Source: Halomonas sp. SpR1
GTDB taxonomy: Bacteria; Pseudomonadota; Gammaproteobacteria; Pseudomonadales; Halomonadaceae
Assembly: GCF_031010175.1 (NCBI RefSeq)
Contig: NZ_JAUAMB010000003.1
Span: 179,239 to 243,238 of the forward strand
DNA: 64,000 nucleotides
Direction: 5' to 3'
This document shows, in pieces, positions 17,930 to 25,414 of this stretch. The notes below the pieces were generated by a model. The model did no database searches and was not told the origin of the DNA. It worked only from the letters and a program-made list of their open reading frames with translations. Each line of letters starts with the position of its first letter. Position 1 is the first letter of the stretch. Made by a program: the position numbers and the translations under genes.

Positions 17930-18895
17930 ATGAAACTCACGTTTAGCTTAGCGGCAGCCACGCTGCTCGCTGCCTCCACCGCCTATGCTCAGAGCTACCC
18001 CTCCGAACCCGTCACGCTGGTAGTCCCTTACGGCCCCGGCGGCGCCTCTGATCTGGCGGGCAGGGCGTTAGCAGAATCGGCTCGCGAATATTTAGGCCAG
18101 CCTGTCACGGTCGTCAATCAAGCCGGTGCAGGGGGTATGACCGGCGCTCGCGATGTGACACAGGCTGACCCCGATGGTTACACCTTGCTTTTAGCCCGCG
18201 TCGGCATGGCGCTGTCACCGGCGGTCAACGAAAACAGCAGTGTTGATTGGGATGAGTACACCTTTATCAGCCCGCTTGAAGCGACACCGATGATCCTCGC
18301 TGTGGCTGACGACTCTCCTTATGAAAGCGTTGAGGATTTGCTGGAAGGCATCAAAAACGACCCTGGCGCGATGAGCTACGCCGCTTCCGGTGCCACCGCC
18401 ATTGATGGTTTTACGGTGCAGTCACTACTGGCTGACGTGGAAATGGATCCGCTGACAGCGGCAACGCTAATTCCCTACCGTGGGGGTGGTGAACTCGCCA
18501 CGGCGCTGCTAGGTGGGCATGTTGATTTTCTCGCTATCGCAGCAGCATCGCTGATGCCGCATATCGAGAGCGGTGATATGCGCCCGTTAATGGTGTTCTC
18601 TCCAGAGCGCATGGAAACACTGCCGGAAGTGCCGACCGCTGAAGAGCTAGGTTATGAGCTAGCTGGGCAAGTGATTGGTTGGAGCGCGCTGTATGGCCCG
18701 CCAGGTCTACCTGGAGACGTCATGAATACCTGGGCAGAGGTAATGGAACAGGTTGCTGAAGATGAAATGTGGCTCAGCCGTGCTGATGATCGTGGCTCAA
18801 TTTCCACTATTGGCAGCGTCGATATGGAGACCTACGCCAAGGAGCAGTACGAGTTTTACCGCACCTTAGCTGAACAGTTTGGCTACCTGGAATAA
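17930..18895 (+). CDS. tctC: Tripartite tricarboxylate transporter substrate-binding protein (TctC/Bug family)
   Basis: 321 residues from the ATG at 17930, which has GGAGACA upstream; the frame open from 17834 has no RBS. Signal peptide 1-20 (STAYA-Q). The Bug family signature YPSEPVTLVVPYGPGGASDLAGRALA follows, then the conserved NQAGAGGMTGARDVTQADPDGYTLL. Periplasmic receptor that hands a carboxylate to TctAB. The neighbouring deacylase suggests an N-acyl amino acid or a related acid as substrate. Confidence 0.87.
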   Translation: MKLTFSLAAATLLAASTAYAQSYPSEPVTLVVPYGPGGASDLAGRALAESAREYLGQPVTVVNQAGAGGMTGARDVTQADPDGYTLLLARVGMALSPAVNENSSVDWDEYTFISPLEATPMILAVADDSPYESVEDLLEGIKNDPGAMSYAASGATAIDGFTVQSLLADVEMDPLTAATLIPYRGGGELATALLGGHVDFLAIAAASLMPHIESGDMRPLMVFSPERMETLPEVPTAEELGYELAGQVIGWSALYGPPGLPGDVMNTWAEVMEQVAEDEMWLSRADDRGSISTIGSVDMETYAKEQYEFYRTLAEQFGYLE

Positions 18896-18951
18896 ACCAG
18901 CGTTAAACACTTCATTATCACTGCATACAACAGCTAAACACTGGAGGGGAC

Positions 18952-19455
18952 ATGGGTATAACACGCGGCTTAGTTATTACAGTGCTGTTCGGTATCGTGT
19001 TGTTTTTACTGATACCCGCCTATGTGCCCCGCCCGCGCTTTATTCCCGGGTTTGCGCCACCGCCTGATATGTGGCCACGCACAGTTTCCATGCTAGGCAT
19101 GGCGCTGGGCATACTGCTTGTTGGACTGACTTTTTCACGTAAAACCGAAGCCATCGCCGACCCTGAAGACGCCCGCTCAATACGTGGCGATACGCCGCTT
19201 GCCACACTACTCACCCGCTTCGGCTGGACGGTACTTACCTTTGCGCTGTTTATTGGCTCAGTGATGCTGCTCGGTTTTTTGCTATCGAGCATTCTGCTGT
19301 TAATGGCGATGCTGATACTGACGGGTTATTGGCGCCATAAAGTGGTGGCGGTCATCGTGGCCGTCGCGCTCCCACTGGTTCTCTACCTGTTTTTCTCCAG
19401 CGCACTCAATACGCGTTTCCCTGTCGGCAGCCTGTTCAAGGCTATCGGTATTTAA
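18952..19455 (+). CDS. tctB: Tripartite tricarboxylate transporter small membrane subunit TctB
   Basis: 167 residues with about four transmembrane segments (residues 3-22, 40-58, 82-105, 110-150 region). The position between tctC and tctA and the length are those of TctB. RBS GGAGGGG at 18942-18948. Part of the TctABC secondary carrier driven by an ion gradient. Confidence 0.8.
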   Translation: MGITRGLVITVLFGIVLFLLIPAYVPRPRFIPGFAPPPDMWPRTVSMLGMALGILLVGLTFSRKTEAIADPEDARSIRGDTPLATLLTRFGWTVLTFALFIGSVMLLGFLLSSILLLMAMLILTGYWRHKVVAVIVAVALPLVLYLFFSSALNTRFPVGSLFKAIGI

Positions 19456-19480
19456 CCTACCGCGTATAGGAGTGACCACT

Positions 19481-20953
19481 ATGCTCAACGACCTGCTGGT
19501 TGCCTTTCAGGCGGTTGCCACCCTTGAGAATTTTTTGATTATGGCTGCCGGTATCTGGGGTGGCGTGATTATCGGCGCGATTCCCGGCATGACCGGCACC
19601 ATGGCGGTGACGCTGGCGCTACCCTTTACGTTTTATATGCAGCCGATCCCGAGTATTTTATTGCTCGTTGCGCTCTACAAAGGCTCAACCTATGGCGGCT
19701 CGGTCTCGGCGATTTTGATCAAGACGCCAGGTACTGCTTCGGCCGCCTGTACCACCCTTGACGGCTACCCACTGGCCCAGCAGGGCAAGGCAGGCAAAGC
19801 CCTTAACATGGCGCTCTACTCGTCCTGTACCGGGGATTTTATTTCCAACCTGTCGCTGATTTTTATTGCCGCTCCACTGGCGCTCCTCGCGCTGCGTATT
19901 GGGCCACCCGAATACTTTATGCTGATGATTTTCGCGCTCACCACCGTGGCTGGGGTGTCAGGGCGTTCACTGCTGCTTGGACTAGTATCGGCGTGCTTAG
20001 GGCTACTGTTAGCCACCGTGGGCGAAGATATGTACGGCTCGTTCCGCTTTGATCTCACCGTGGATATGCAGAGCGGGCTTGCCGTGGCACCCGTGCTCAT
20101 CGGTCTGTTTGCGATCCCAGAGCTGCTTAAGATTATTGTTTTTCGTAACAACCAAAGCCATAAACCCATGCAGTTGGGCGATAACCAGGTAACGCGAGAT
20201 GAGCTGCGCCGATCCTTAAAGGCAATGCTTAAAGGCAGCATGATTGGTGTGGTGATGGGGGCCATTCCCGGTATTGGCCCCTCGGCAGCGGCGTTCTCTT
20301 CCTACGGCGAAGCACAGCGTAGCTCAAAGAACCGCGAGAACTTTGGTAAGGGCGAACTAGAAGGGATCGCAGCATCCGAGTCCGCTAACAATGGCTGCTG
20401 TGGCTCCACCATGATCCCGCTGTTAGCGCTGGGCGTGCCGGGCGATGTGATCACTGGCGTGATGCTGGGCGCCTTTATGATTCACGGCATGACCCCAGGC
20501 CCCATGCTATTTGAGAACAACCTTAATGAAGTTTACATGCTGTTTATTGGCATGCTGTTCTCGTCTGTTTTGCTGTTTGGAGCCGGGAAAGCAACCATGC
20601 GCTTTTTCTCGCATATCTCGCGGATTCCCCCGGGGTTGATGGCGCCGATCGTACTAGCGCTGTGCGTCTTCGGTATTTTTTCGATCTCCAACAGTATGTA
20701 TGACGTCATCGTACTGCTGGCGATGGGCATATTTGGCTTTTTCATGTTCCTGTTCGCCATTCCCGCCGCGCCCTTTTTAATCGCCTTCATTCTCGGCCCG
20801 ATGCTGGAAGAGAACCTGCGTCGTGCCCTTGCGCTCTCTCGTGGTGATCCAAGCATTCTGGTCTCGTCGCCTATCACCTGGCTATTCGCCTCGCTGGCGA
20901 TATTTGTAGTGGTCGTGACGATTCGCCAGCAGCTTAAAAAAGCCAAGACCTGA
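19481..20953 (+). CDS. tctA: Tripartite tricarboxylate transporter large permease TctA
   Basis: 490 residues from the ATG at 19481 with TAGGAG 8 nt upstream. About twelve membrane segments. The TctA signatures GVIIGAIPGMTGTMAVTLALPFTF and GVVMGAIPGIGPSAAAFSSY (two inverted-topology GxIPG motifs) and LALGVPGDVITGVMLGAF are clear. Ion-coupled importer working with the periplasmic TctC. It is followed after 35 nt by a deacylase gene, implying a transport-then-hydrolysis pathway. Confidence 0.9.
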   Translation: MLNDLLVAFQAVATLENFLIMAAGIWGGVIIGAIPGMTGTMAVTLALPFTFYMQPIPSILLLVALYKGSTYGGSVSAILIKTPGTASAACTTLDGYPLAQQGKAGKALNMALYSSCTGDFISNLSLIFIAAPLALLALRIGPPEYFMLMIFALTTVAGVSGRSLLLGLVSACLGLLLATVGEDMYGSFRFDLTVDMQSGLAVAPVLIGLFAIPELLKIIVFRNNQSHKPMQLGDNQVTRDELRRSLKAMLKGSMIGVVMGAIPGIGPSAAAFSSYGEAQRSSKNRENFGKGELEGIAASESANNGCCGSTMIPLLALGVPGDVITGVMLGAFMIHGMTPGPMLFENNLNEVYMLFIGMLFSSVLLFGAGKATMRFFSHISRIPPGLMAPIVLALCVFGIFSISNSMYDVIVLLAMGIFGFFMFLFAIPAAPFLIAFILGPMLEENLRRALALSRGDPSILVSSPITWLFASLAIFVVVVTIRQQLKKAKT

Positions 20954-20988
20954 GCCAAAGTTTCCCTTATTGCCAAGGATTTAACGCT

Positions 20989-22176
20989 ATGCAAGCTAGT
21001 GCTACGCCTAACGCTCACCCGCAGTTGGAAGCCGCGATATCACACCTCTCTGACCTGATCGCTTACGACACAACCAGTGCTTACTCCAATCTCGAACTTA
21101 TTCATCACATGGAGGAGTTCTTCGCCCGTCTGGGCGCGGAGGTGAAGGTGTTACCCCATGAGAGCGGTGAAAAAGCCAATTTGGTCGCCCGCCTGGGCCC
21201 GGCCGACGTGCCTGGCATTGTTCTCTCTGGCCATACTGACGTCGTACCCGCCAATTCGAAGAACTGGCAAAGCGCTCCTTTCAAACTGGAGCAGCGCGGC
21301 AGCCGCTTGTTTGGACGTGGCACCTGCGATATGAAAGGTTTTGCAGCCTGCGTTATGGCGGCGGCGCCGGCTTTTGCCAGTGGAGATCTGCAGCGCCCGT
21401 TCTATTTCTGCTTCTCTCACGATGAAGAGGTGGGCTGCCTGGGAGTGCCCGCCATCGCCCGCTACTTGGCAGAGCTCAAGGTGCCACCGGCTCTGGCGAT
21501 TATCGGCGAACCCAGCGAAATGAAGCTGATTAACGGTCAGAAAGGCAAGATCGCTATGCGGGTAACGGTGCGCGGTGAAGGAGGCCACTCATCGTTTTCC
21601 CCCCAGCATGTCAACGCGGTGGAGTATGCCTCGCGTATTATCACCATGATCGCCGAACGATCACGACGATATGAGCAAGACGGCCCCTTCGACCACGACT
21701 TTACCGTTCCCCACGCCACAACGCTGACCACTATGATAGAAGGCGGTGTGGCAACCAACGTGACCCCCGACACCTGTAGCTTTATCTTTGAGCTACGTAG
21801 CATCGACCAGGAGGCAGCCGCCACGGATATTCAAGCGTTGATCAGCGATATTGAGGCCACTCTGCTCCCCGAAATGCAGCGCCAATCAGCCGATGCCGCC
21901 ATTGAGTGGCAACAGTTATTCGCCTACCCCGCCATGGGGGACGCTACCAACAGCGATATGTTCAAAAAGCTTGAACCCATTCTTCCCGAGCGTGGTGGTA
22001 AGGTCTCTTATGGGTCTGAAGGCGGCGTGTTCGAGATCGATGGCGGCATACCCTCGGTGATTGTTGGGCCCGGCTCTATTCGCCAAGCCCACAAGCCCGA
22101 TGAGTTTATTGAGATTGATCAGCTCAGTCAGTGCCTAGCGTTCTTTGATAAATTGAATGCGTGGATGAAGCACTAA
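20989..22176 (+). CDS. M20 family deacylase, ArgE-like (acetylornithine deacetylase family)
   Basis: 395 residues. Metallopeptidase M20 residues are visible: LSGHTDVVP (zinc His and catalytic Asp), GRGTCDMKGF (bridging Asp), SHDEEVGCLG (catalytic Glu pair), IGEPSE and the late PGSIRQAHKPDEFI. The chain resembles ArgE, which removes acetyl from N-acetylornithine. Placement in a transporter operon with a LysR activator, away from other arg genes, suggests it could instead act on an imported N-acyl amino acid. Cytoplasmic, two zinc ions expected. Confidence 0.82.
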   Translation: MQASATPNAHPQLEAAISHLSDLIAYDTTSAYSNLELIHHMEEFFARLGAEVKVLPHESGEKANLVARLGPADVPGIVLSGHTDVVPANSKNWQSAPFKLEQRGSRLFGRGTCDMKGFAACVMAAAPAFASGDLQRPFYFCFSHDEEVGCLGVPAIARYLAELKVPPALAIIGEPSEMKLINGQKGKIAMRVTVRGEGGHSSFSPQHVNAVEYASRIITMIAERSRRYEQDGPFDHDFTVPHATTLTTMIEGGVATNVTPDTCSFIFELRSIDQEAAATDIQALISDIEATLLPEMQRQSADAAIEWQQLFAYPAMGDATNSDMFKKLEPILPERGGKVSYGSEGGVFEIDGGIPSVIVGPGSIRQAHKPDEFIEIDQLSQCLAFFDKLNAWMKH

Positions 22177-22214
22177 GCCAAAAATAGCTGTGAGTCTCTA
22201 TGTTACCTGGGGGT

Positions 22215-22259
22215 GGCGTTGAGGCAGTCCTTCATAAAGGCACTTTCTCCCTCAACGCC
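22215..22259 (+). terminator. Candidate terminator after the transporter-deacylase operon
   Basis: 10-bp stem GGCGTTGAGG (22215-22224) / CCTCAACGCC (22250-22259) with a 25-nt loop, followed by only three Ts. It lies 39 nt beyond the deacylase stop, between convergent genes. The weak T tract leaves the role uncertain. Confidence 0.45.
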
Positions 22260-22322
22260 TTTGGTTAAACAGTCCGGCCCCAATACTGCCACGTGTCGCT
22301 TCAACGGCGTAGCGCAATGACA

Positions 22323-23234
22323 TTACTCCTCAAGCGGCTTTAGCGGCTCCCAATCCGAACGATTGGCCAGAAACCCAGGCCTGGGCCGGTTACCGCAGTA
22401 AGGGTCGTGCAGTGTGTTTTCAACACTGTTGTAAACAAAGAACAGATTACTTCTCGGCCAACAAGACATATTCACGTTCGAGCCGTGCATGGTATTGCTT
22501 TCGAAAATCACCAGGGATCCGGCGGGCCCCTTGGGAGCTTCAATATCGTTCTCCAACATTAGCTCACGCAAACTACTGGCTGGCGGCACCCCTACCTCTT
22601 GGCTTTTTAGCGACTCTTTATAGTTATTTTCCGGCGTTCGTCCCACGCAAGGAACAAAGTACCGGTGTGAACCGGGAATCAGCATCAGTGGCCCGTTAAA
22701 CTCGCCATTATCAGTGAGGACGATGGAACAACTTAACGCACGCATACGCGGCATGCCGTCTTCGCTATGCCATGTCTCAAAGTCAGAGTGCCAATCAAAG
22801 CCCTTGCCTTTGAAGCCTGGCTTATAGTTGATACGTGACTGATGGATGTACACATCACTGCCCAGCAACTGTTTGACGATCGCCAATAGCTTGGGATCCC
22901 GGGTTAAGCGCTGGAAGCGTTCTGAAACGTCATGGATACCAAAAACGGTACGTATCTCTTCGCGCCCTGGTTCAAGAATTGTGCCTTCGGAGAGCTTAAG
23001 ATCGGCGTCATCTTCATATTCACGCAGCTCTTGAAGAAAAGCCTGCATAACGTCGGCGTCGTAAAAGCCTTCAAATGACAGAAACCCCTTTCTCTCATAC
23101 TCATCAATCTCTGACTTGCTTAAGGGGCCATTGGCAAGCTGAGATTCATCGCCGTATACCACTGGATCGATGCGTTCAAACATTCCCAACTTGCGTTCCA
23201 AGCGAGTAGGGAATAGGTCTTGTGTATCGTTCAT
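22323..23234 (-). CDS. ectD: Ectoine 5-hydroxylase EctD
   Basis: 303 residues from the ATG at 23234 with GGAGGAG upstream; the longer frame to 23264 includes that RBS. Non-heme Fe(II)/2-oxoglutarate dioxygenase turning ectoine into 5-hydroxyectoine in the cytoplasm. The EctD signature FDWHSDFETWHSEDGMPRMR gives iron ligands H149 and D151; the third is H250 (NTMHGSN). A typical Halomonas protein in length and sequence. ectABC is not nearby, so ectD is an unlinked gene here. Its neighbour, 190 bp upstream, is a pair of iron-regulated sRNA genes. Confidence 0.94.
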   Translation of the reverse strand: MNDTQDLFPTRLERKLGMFERIDPVVYGDESQLANGPLSKSEIDEYERKGFLSFEGFYDADVMQAFLQELREYEDDADLKLSEGTILEPGREEIRTVFGIHDVSERFQRLTRDPKLLAIVKQLLGSDVYIHQSRINYKPGFKGKGFDWHSDFETWHSEDGMPRMRALSCSIVLTDNGEFNGPLMLIPGSHRYFVPCVGRTPENNYKESLKSQEVGVPPASSLRELMLENDIEAPKGPAGSLVIFESNTMHGSNVNMSCWPRSNLFFVYNSVENTLHDPYCGNRPRPGFLANRSDWEPLKPLEE

Positions 23235-23424
23235 GGCAAACTCCTCCGTTAGTATCCATGTCAAGTAACGCTTTTAGAGGCTACTTATAAAACGTAGACG
23301 CCAAAACGCTCCTCAGCAATGACACCATGTCAGCCTGTTTCCGTGCAGCGGTCATCGTTTTATAAAAAATTAGCTTCTAAGCGTTTAAAACTTAGAGATG
23401 GCGAGGGGGCCTAGCAGGCACTAG

Positions 23425-23543
23425 AAAAAAAGAAAGCCGCTCCAATGGAGCGGCAAAAGACCGTGACTAGCAATGAGAGGGAGAAACCATGACAGGAAAC
23501 TGGCGGTTTCTGTCTTGGTCTGTGGCGTCTCATCAAACGCCAC
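23425..23543 (-). ncRNA. Small RNA copy 1, Fur-box controlled, PrrF/RyhB-like in layout
   Basis: Predicted about 119-nt transcript read leftward. From the inferred start: a 7-bp hairpin GTGGCGT/ACGCCAC; a second hairpin closed by GACAG/CTGTC (23491-23514); a 36-nt mostly unpaired core with TTTCTCCCTCTCATTGC (23455-23490); and a Rho-independent terminator, stem GCCGCTCC/GGAGCGGC (23436-23454) followed by TTTCTTTTTTT. The core is identical in copy 2. The antisense of the core reads like an RBS plus start codon, as expected for an RNA that pairs with translation start sites. Start and end are predicted, not measured. Confidence 0.7.
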
Positions 23544-23549
23544 AATCAC

Positions 23550-23578
23550 AATGTAATAGTTCTCATTTACCTCGTCAA
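23550..23578 (-). promoter_or_regulatory. Promoter and Fur-box-like operator of sRNA copy 1
   Basis: Minus strand: -35 TTGACG (23573-23578), 17-bp spacer, -10 TACATT (23550-23555). AAATGAGAACTATTACATT (23550-23568) overlaps spacer and -10 and matches about 13 of 19 positions of a Fur box of the GATAATGAGAATCATTATC type. An AT-rich stretch (23579-23601) upstream of -35 could be an UP element. Expression under iron starvation is therefore predicted. Confidence 0.65.
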
Positions 23579-23671
23579 TACAAATACGAATATTTTTTAT
23601 TACCGCTTACCGATAGCAACGTTCACAGCCGCGCCCGCACCCTCAAGAGAGTACAAGAAATTGGAACCCAT

Positions 23672-23807
23672 AAAAAAAGAAAGCCGCTCCAATGGAGCGG
23701 CAAAAAGACCGTGACTAGCAATGAGAGGGAGAAACCATGACAGAAAACTGACGCTGATTCTTAAATCAACAGCTGTCGTGGTTGTCAGCGACTCATTAAA
23801 CGCTGAC
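23672..23807 (-). ncRNA. Small RNA copy 2, Fur-box controlled, PrrF/RyhB-like in layout
   Basis: Predicted about 136-nt transcript, tandem to copy 1. The 5' hairpin stem is GTCAGCG/CGCTGAC, different in sequence from copy 1 but again 7 bp and starting at the inferred +1; at DNA level the dyad is 13 bp (23778-23790/23801-23813). The second hairpin, closed by GACAG/CTGTC, is longer here (23739-23777). The core (23702-23738) and terminator (23683-23701 plus seven Ts) are the same as in copy 1. Paired stems with different sequence show selection on RNA structure. Confidence 0.7.
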
Positions 23808-23813
23808 AACCAC

Positions 23814-23842
23814 AATGTAATAGTTCTCATTTACCCCGTCAA
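23814..23842 (-). promoter_or_regulatory. Promoter and Fur-box-like operator of sRNA copy 2
   Basis: Minus strand: -35 TTGACG (23837-23842), 17-bp spacer, -10 TACATT (23814-23819), with the same AAATGAGAACTATTACATT element (23814-23832) as copy 1. AT-rich DNA lies upstream to 23865. The promoter begins 44 bp after the stop of the same-strand AEC transporter gene, so the RNA is an independent gene and not that gene's 3' UTR. Confidence 0.65.
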
Positions 23843-23885
23843 CACAAATACGAATATTTTTTATTTAGTTTTACCAGCCTTCCTG

Positions 23886-24800
23886 TCAGCTAACTAGCTG
23901 CAGCCAAAACGGCAGGGTAAGCATGGCTAGTAAGGTTTGGCCGGTAATGATCGCGGCCATCAGCTCGGCATCGCCGCCCAGTTGGCGGGCGAGGATATAC
24001 GCAGAGGTAGCCGTAGGGAGTGCGGCAAACAGCAGCGCTACATCGCGACTGACCGAATCCAGCTGTAGTATCCAGGTTAACGCCAATACCAGCGCGGGCA
24101 TAAGCAGGAGTTTAATGCTATTGGTGGCCAGCACGCCGCGGTCTAAACGCAGCAACGCTGCCGGGCGCAGCGCCACGCCGACGGCCACCAGCCCCAATGG
24201 CAATGCCGCGCGCCCCAGCAGCGCCACCGTATCTTGACTCCAGCCTGGCAAACCAATGCCCGAAAGGTTCAGGCCAATGCCCGCAATGCAGGCCAAAATC
24301 AGCGGGTTTTTAATCAGCGCCATGGCGCTTTTACCCACGCTTGCCCCACCCAAGGTACCCGCGCTGACAAAGCTTGCCACACACATCACGTTCACCACTG
24401 GTACCATCAGCGCTACCGCCACCGCCGCAGTGGTCGCCCCCAGGCTACCGTGTAGGGCGGCAGCCCCTGCCACACCCACATAAGTGTTAAAGCGCACCGC
24501 TCCTTGAAAAACCGAGGTAAACGCCGCAGGTGTTAGCCTTAGCCAGCCGCGCAAACGCCAGAGCAGCAAGCCGAAAAGCGCCATCGCGCCGAGTAACACC
24601 ATGGCGAGGCGGCCTACCGGGACTTGGCTCACATCGGCTGTCGCCAAGGTGCCCACTAGCATGGCGGGAAACAGCACAAAATAGATCAGCCGCTCCATCT
24701 GCGGCCAAAAGGTGTCGCCAGGCCAACGCCAATAGCCAAGCACCGCGCCCAGTAAGATCAACAGAAATAGTGGGCCTAAAGCGCCAGTGATACTCTCCAT
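23886..24800 (-). CDS. AEC (auxin efflux carrier) family transporter
   Basis: 304 residues with ten predicted membrane segments in two five-helix halves, the usual size of bacterial AEC proteins. Typical segments include FPAMLVGTLA, RFNTYVGVAG and the final ATAYILARQLGGDAELMAAIITGQTLLAMLTLP pattern (here TATSAYILARQLGGDAEL). Bacterial AEC members export small organic acids such as malate or malonate; the substrate here is unknown. RBS AAGGGAC precedes the ATG. The two sRNA genes follow on the same strand. Confidence 0.85.
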   Translation of the reverse strand: MESITGALGPLFLLILLGAVLGYWRWPGDTFWPQMERLIYFVLFPAMLVGTLATADVSQVPVGRLAMVLLGAMALFGLLLWRLRGWLRLTPAAFTSVFQGAVRFNTYVGVAGAAALHGSLGATTAAVAVALMVPVVNVMCVASFVSAGTLGGASVGKSAMALIKNPLILACIAGIGLNLSGIGLPGWSQDTVALLGRAALPLGLVAVGVALRPAALLRLDRGVLATNSIKLLLMPALVLALTWILQLDSVSRDVALLFAALPTATSAYILARQLGGDAELMAAIITGQTLLAMLTLPFWLQLVS

Positions 24801-24905
24801 TTATGTCCCTTTTGCCTGCGACATCCCAGCACAGCGATATCGGCGCGTTTACTGTTACCATGATCAAACTTCCCGCCTCACGGCTCGCGTAGCGATTATT
24901 CTGCC

Positions 24906-25409
24906 ATGAAGATGATATCAAAACCTGCACACCCGACGGGCTTTCCCGTCTTAAGGGTACTGATACTGGTCACTGGCTTGGCGCTGGCGGCCTGCGCATG
25001 GTACGCCTTTTCACACTGGCTCCACCCCGACAGTGATGTAACATGGTTTCCGCCCACTTCAAGCTGCGACTTGCATGCAGAACCCTGCTCCGCCACCCTG
25101 GGTGAGCTGGGCCGTATCACCCTCCACGTGCAGTCCGATGGACGTATTGATGCATTGGAAGCATTACCGCTGGAAGTGGCAGTGGATGGCGTTAATGCCA
25201 CCCAGGTCGAGGTCGATTTTATTGGCCGGGATATGGATTTAGGACTACATCGCTTTGCCCTTAGCGCAGACTCACCCGGCCATTTTCACGGTCAAGGCCA
25301 AGTGGGGATTTGCACTCAGAACATTATGCCCTGGCGAGCGCGTGTCATACTGGAAACCGCAGAAGGCAAAGTGGGCAGTTGGTTCGATTTTGACGTGATT
25401 CGGAGTTAA
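24906..25409 (+). CDS. Membrane-anchored periplasmic protein next to SCO (FixH-like, unassigned)
   Basis: 167 residues: one N-terminal membrane anchor (about 16-38), then a periplasmic beta-rich domain. The second half (DMDLGLHRFALSADSPGHFHGQGQVGICTQNIMPWRARVIL) resembles the FixH/YtkA pattern of an Ig-like domain and holds potential copper ligands M110, H115, H126, H128, C136 and M141. Five nt upstream of a SCO gene, so a role with SCO in copper delivery to cytochrome oxidase is plausible. No firm family assignment from sequence alone. Confidence 0.6.
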   Translation: MKMISKPAHPTGFPVLRVLILVTGLALAACAWYAFSHWLHPDSDVTWFPPTSSCDLHAEPCSATLGELGRITLHVQSDGRIDALEALPLEVAVDGVNATQVEVDFIGRDMDLGLHRFALSADSPGHFHGQGQVGICTQNIMPWRARVILETAEGKVGSWFDFDVIRS

Positions 25410-25414
25410 CGCAT

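Larger units (their letters stand above)
23425..23865. repeat. Imperfect tandem duplication carrying the two sRNA genes
   Basis: Unit 1 spans 23425-23601 and unit 2 spans 23672-23865, direct orientation, separated by about 70 bp of unrelated DNA. Identity is near complete in the terminator, the 37-nt core and the promoter/operator, and low in the stems and the middle hairpin. This uneven pattern points to an old duplication kept under selection, not a recent copy. Confidence 0.85.

Noticed and set aside
23489..23740. An 83-codon plus-strand ORF with a good RBS across the sRNA region
   Set aside because: The matching ORF in the second repeat unit stops after four codons, while RNA stems, core and terminator on the other strand are conserved. 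The RBS-ATG look comes from the antisense of the sRNA core.
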